From positions 1 to 8,706 of the forward strand of contig DAOVYW010000094.1 of NCBI GenBank assembly GCA_030635415.1: a stretch of DNA of 8,706 bases. The letters are read 5' to 3'. Position numbers and translations under genes: made by a program. This document shows positions 6,397 through 8,706 of the stretch, piece after piece (the first letter of the stretch is position 1; every line of letters starts with the position of its first letter). This DNA comes from Candidatus Firestoneibacteriota bacterium (GTDB taxonomy: Bacteria > Oederibacteriota > JAAXVQ01 > JAUVAV01). The notes beneath the pieces were generated by a model that searched no databases, was not told the origin of the DNA, and saw only the letters and a program-made list of their open reading frames with translations.

Positions 6397-7386
6397 ATGC
6401 GAAAATTTGTATCCTTCATTTTCTCCGGCAGCACCTTAATTGCCTTCCTGCTTTGGGCTCCCCATGCCGTATTTAGTGAATCCATCCTTCGGGATAGCCT
6501 CCCTAATGCTCTGATCACCCTGGAAAACCAGGCCCAGTATGATAAATACTTCAAACTGGCTGATTATTATCTAGGTGAATACGAATTTGAGAAATCACTC
6601 AAATATTGCGGCTTGGCACTGAAATTCAAGCCCGAGGATTCGTTGGTCCGGGCCCTGATGTGTCTTAATCATTACGAAATCGCCGAGCAATTGAATGTTA
6701 AAATCAATGAAGAAAAAACCCAGAAAAAACACCGGTATAACCAAATGGCTAAAATTGCGGAAGCCGGTATAAAACATGCCCCCCACCGCGGGGAATGTTA
6801 TTTCATGCGCGGATTGGCGCATGCCCGTCTCTCCACGACCAACGGCATTATCTATAGTTTATTCATGGCTAAAGGGATTGAACAAGACTGGCTTAAATCC
6901 TTGCAATACCCCTGTGTGTACACCACTCCCAGCGGCGAAAATCTATTTGCCTCCAGTCATCTGGCCTTAGGTTCCTATTACCGTCTCTGTCCTTCTTTTT
7001 TCCTGCTGACCTTGGTTTTCGGCATCAGCGGCGACCTCAACAAGTCCGTGGACTACTGCGAAAAAGCCTTTCAACTGGATTCCACTCGCATCGAGATTGT
7101 AAAGGAATACGGTATCAGCCTGATTACCCGGGGGTTGAAAAAGAAGGATGATAATGATATCCAAAAGGGCCGGGAACTTTTAAAGCTGGTCTTCTCCCTG
7201 CCGCATCGCCTGAAAACCGATCCCGTAGATGTCGCACACAGTAAAATGCTGCTTAATGATATAAATTTTTGTCCCGGTTATTCACGCGACCAGCAACAGG
7301 ATGTTTCCGAGAACTCCTTCCTAAACAACCAACCCCTGAGAGGCCAACGCCCCGAAGAGAATGTCGTTTTGGAGGAAGAACTGTAA
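6397..7386 (+). CDS. Secreted TPR-repeat protein
   Basis: A 329-aa protein with a signal peptide: basic start MRKF, hydrophobic core to about residue 22, and likely cleavage near AVFS-ES (27/28), so the mature protein is probably periplasmic. Helical TPR-like repeats are seen at about 50-83 (YFKLADYYLGEYEFEKSLKY then ALKFKPED), 113-145 (KIAEAGIKHAPHRGECYFMRGLAHARL), 184-200 and 213-246 (DLNKSVDYCEKAFQLDS). The order of HxxxGxAxxRL, a loop with an AKGI helix, a block like HLALGSYY, and a final GRELLKLVFSLP helix recalls periplasmic TPR proteins of the TRAP-associated or RMDN-like type; that comparison is from memory and tentative. The C-terminus from about 292 is polar and acidic and probably disordered. 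GAGGT stands 8 nt before the ATG. TPR proteins are scaffolds for protein-protein contact; the partner is unknown. It is divergent from the RND operon and may share its control region. Confidence 0.8.
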   Translation: MRKFVSFIFSGSTLIAFLLWAPHAVFSESILRDSLPNALITLENQAQYDKYFKLADYYLGEYEFEKSLKYCGLALKFKPEDSLVRALMCLNHYEIAEQLNVKINEEKTQKKHRYNQMAKIAEAGIKHAPHRGECYFMRGLAHARLSTTNGIIYSLFMAKGIEQDWLKSLQYPCVYTTPSGENLFASSHLALGSYYRLCPSFFLLTLVFGISGDLNKSVDYCEKAFQLDSTRIEIVKEYGISLITRGLKKKDDNDIQKGRELLKLVFSLPHRLKTDPVDVAHSKMLLNDINFCPGYSRDQQQDVSENSFLNNQPLRGQRPEENVVLEEEL

Positions 7387-7594
7387 TGGCTTAATCTTTA
7401 ATCCGACAAAGACCAGTCACTCTCACTCTATTCCACTGCGCCTTATTCATATCGCAAGGCTTCCCTCAGATTGGAAGTTCTTAAATCCCATGCGTCTCAC
7501 ACCTTAATGAATATTTTTGACAATACTAATAAAAACAAAAGGAGGTTGTGTGTAGTTTTTTTTAGATTTAGACAACAAGAGATAATAAAAAAAA

Positions 7595-7608
7595 AGGAGC
7601 GTCATATG
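7595..7608 (+). promoter_or_regulatory. Ribosome binding site fixing the lipoprotein start
   Basis: AGGAG (7595-7599) is 6 nt before ATG at 7606, and the following residues form a perfect lipoprotein signal. The frame stays open upstream to an ATG at 7471, but the extra 45 residues are basic and unlike any signal sequence and would bury the lipobox, so the longer start is rejected. In the 219 bp between the two rightward genes (7387-7605) I see no clear promoter or terminator. Confidence 0.85.
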
Positions 7609-8169
7609 AAAAACATAGTTGCAGTAATCACCGGCCTAACTCTATCCTCTCTGATTTTAGTAAGTTGTTCGTCTCAAAATCCGACTAGCCCAGCTACGGA
7701 TCCAGGTAATTCCAGCGTTATATCACAAAACCCAGAAGAAAAGCGAGTACTTAACGTTATTGGCGGGCAAGTAAATACTCAATCAATTTCTCCTACTGAG
7801 CAAATCGGCACAGCTACCTTGATCGTTGAGAAAGAAAACGGAAAGTCCCTGACATTGTATGTCAAACTTTATGGTGTTATCACTAGTGCTGAACCAGGGA
7901 AACCTACTGTGTTGAGACATGACATGGAAATCTACCAGGATCCTGAATACACGAAATTCCGAGGTCTATTACATTCTGAAGGTGATCAAGCTATAACAAC
8001 CGGAGTTGACTTTCCCCTTGTTACGATTCATGAAACCGTTAATATTGTTTCCGGCACCAAAAAGTATGCAACGGTTGACCCTGCGAGCAGCATTGTAGTT
8101 ACCGGCACGCTTAATCTAGTCACTGGTCAAAATCAATTTGATGTTATCAGCGGGATACTCATTTACTAA
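7606..8169 (+). CDS. Small beta-rich lipoprotein of unknown function
   Basis: A 187-aa precursor. The signal peptide is MKN plus a hydrophobic core, ending in the lipobox LVSC with Cys21 as the lipidated residue. Ser follows, which is compatible with outer-membrane sorting in Lol-type systems. A Ser/Pro/Asn-rich linker (22-45) leads to a domain of about 140 residues that is mostly alternating beta-strand pattern with almost no helix. The closing part, VSGTKKYATVDPASSIVVTGTLNLVTG then FDVISGILIY, recalls the last strands of allene-oxide-cyclase/dirigent-like eight-stranded barrels (the GTGxYxGAxG then GTL-TG pattern), but this is weak. There is no catalytic motif that I recognise. The gene is visibly more AT-rich, with different codon use, than the RND and glycosyltransferase genes. 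It lies 219 bp after the TPR gene, so co-transcription is uncertain. Confidence 0.8.
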   Translation: MKNIVAVITGLTLSSLILVSCSSQNPTSPATDPGNSSVISQNPEEKRVLNVIGGQVNTQSISPTEQIGTATLIVEKENGKSLTLYVKLYGVITSAEPGKPTVLRHDMEIYQDPEYTKFRGLLHSEGDQAITTGVDFPLVTIHETVNIVSGTKKYATVDPASSIVVTGTLNLVTGQNQFDVISGILIY

Positions 8170-8211
8170 GCCGGCCGGACTTAGGCACAAAAGCGGGATA
8201 GCGGGGGAGGC

Positions 8212-8349
8212 TTCCGCTGCAAAACCCCCTACAAAGTCATTGCGAGCGACCGGAGGGAACGCGGCAATCTGATTTTATCCTTATAAAATCAAGATTGCTT
8301 CGTCGCTGCCGCTCCTCGCAAAGACAGTAAAAGGGGTTTTGCAGCAGAA
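8212..8349. repeat. Nested inverted-repeat element (MITE/REP-like, GTCATTGCGAG...CAATCT type)
   Basis: The outer arms TTCcGCTGCAAAACCCC (8212-8228) and GGGGTTTTGCAGCaGAA (8333-8349) pair at 16 of 17 positions. Inside them, a second imperfect pair (about 8236-8279 and 8282-8325) shares GTC-TTGCGAG at its outer ends and GCAATCT-GATTTTAT at its centre. The inner part matches the GTCATTGCGAGCGA...GCAATCT palindrome that I recall as a dispersed repeat in many environmental bacterial genomes. The whole 138 bp can fold into one long hairpin. It lies between convergent genes and may also stop transcription from both sides. I see no obvious target-site duplication and no coding content. Confidence 0.75.
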
Positions 8350-8354
8350 TCTGT

Positions 8355-8395
8355 TAGAAACAACGTCCTATTTTATTTTTTAAGCTGTTGTTCTA
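8355..8395. other. AT-rich stem-loop between convergent genes
   Basis: TAGAAACAAC (8355-8364) and GTTGTTCTA (8387-8395) pair with one bulged A, around a 22-nt loop rich in T. It could be part of a bidirectional terminator just beyond the end of the leftward gene at 8415. There is no T-run directly after either arm, so the role is uncertain. Confidence 0.3.
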
Positions 8396-8414
8396 CAAAA
8401 TGTTAAATGTGCGG

Positions 8415-8706
8415 TCATAATGCTAAACAAAGCTTCACTATTTCCTGAACATCTAATATGTTTACACTTCCATCTCCATTTACATCTGCAGATTTGCCCC
8501 TCTCCTGTACTCCCAGTATATGGTTAACACAGGCCTGTATATCCTGGATGTTGATACGACCGTCACCCGTAACATCACCCGGAAGATTGTCTTTGAGAGT
8601 AAGCACTACGTTGTCGATCCGGTATTCATCCCCGGCCTGACCATATGTAACAAACCAAAACCTCAACCGGGCATCACTTACTGGTTCTGAAAATCCGGTG
8701 GTATCA
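8415..8706 (-). CDS. C-terminus of a secreted protein with a dockerin-like (type I) domain; runs off right edge
   Basis: The last 96 residues of a leftward gene; the frame is open to the window edge, so the start lies outside. Visible residues 1-38 (GFSEPVSDARLRFWFVTYGQ then DEYRIDNVVLTLKD) look like the final strands of a jelly-roll, CBM-like or laminin-G-like domain, where IDNVxL is a common ending. Residues 43-93 are a dockerin type I pair: first calcium loop DVTGDGRINIQD (44-55), second DVNGDGSVNILD (74-85), each followed by a helix (IQACVNHILG and VQEIVKLCLA). All expected acidic or Asn calcium ligands are present. Such tails occur on secreted or surface carbohydrate-active enzymes and adhesins, both in true cellulosomes and in many bacteria without them. 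No cohesin is visible here. Any TTG or other start inside the window is spurious. Confidence 0.85.
   Translation of the reverse strand, partial: DTTGFSEPVSDARLRFWFVTYGQAGDEYRIDNVVLTLKDNLPGDVTGDGRINIQDIQACVNHILGVQERGKSADVNGDGSVNILDVQEIVKLCLAL

Noticed and set aside
7517..7545. Perfect TTGACA at 7517-7522 upstream of the lipoprotein, and a GGAGG at 7541-7545
   Set aside because: No acceptable -10 box is found 16-18 bp downstream of TTGACA, and the GGAGG has no start codon at a usable distance.
7471..7605. In-frame 45-codon extension of the lipoprotein, starting at an ATG at 7471
   Set aside because: It would place a basic, polar stretch ahead of a perfect lipoprotein signal; the ATG at 7606 has the proper AGGAG site.
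8212..8349. CRISPR or tRNA/rRNA reading of the repeated region
   Set aside because: There are only two inverted arms, no regularly spaced direct repeats, and no cloverleaf or rRNA motifs.

Overview
The window looks like a piece of genome from an uncultured Gram-negative bacterium. The evidence is an RND inner-membrane pump, a lipoprotein with a classic lipobox, a secreted TPR protein, a type I dockerin-like tail, and a dispersed GTCATTGCGAG...CAATCT-type palindromic repeat of the kind seen in many environmental and candidate-phylum genomes. I cannot name the phylum from this sequence. All genes use strong GGAG/GGAGG ribosome sites, and the promoters resemble sigma-70 sites.

Left edge (1-458): the start of a leftward gene for an XRE-type helix-turn-helix protein, probably the antitoxin-like HTH-Panacea (SocA/DUF4065) type, cut by the window edge. 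It has a near-consensus promoter with a palindrome between the -35 and -10 boxes and a hairpin at the expected start of the mRNA.

Centre (543-6104, leftward): a two-gene operon led by an RND-family permease (1072 aa). Thirty bases later comes a GT-C family glycosyltransferase (GT39/ArnT-like) joined in frame to a C-terminal domain resembling DUF2993/LmeA lipid-binding proteins. No membrane-fusion or outer-membrane channel gene sits beside the pump. The combination points to building and moving a glycosylated lipid or envelope polymer. The GT/lipid-binding fusion, with a well-placed internal ribosome site at the domain junction, is the most unusual thing here.

Right half: a 292-bp divergent intergenic region holds promoters for both directions and an inverted repeat over the -35 of the RND promoter. 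Rightward from it are a secreted TPR protein (6397-7386) and a small beta-rich lipoprotein (7606-8169). A 138-bp nested inverted-repeat element lies between the lipoprotein and a convergent leftward gene at the right edge, of which only the C-terminus is visible: the end of a beta-sandwich-like domain and a dockerin-like pair of calcium loops.
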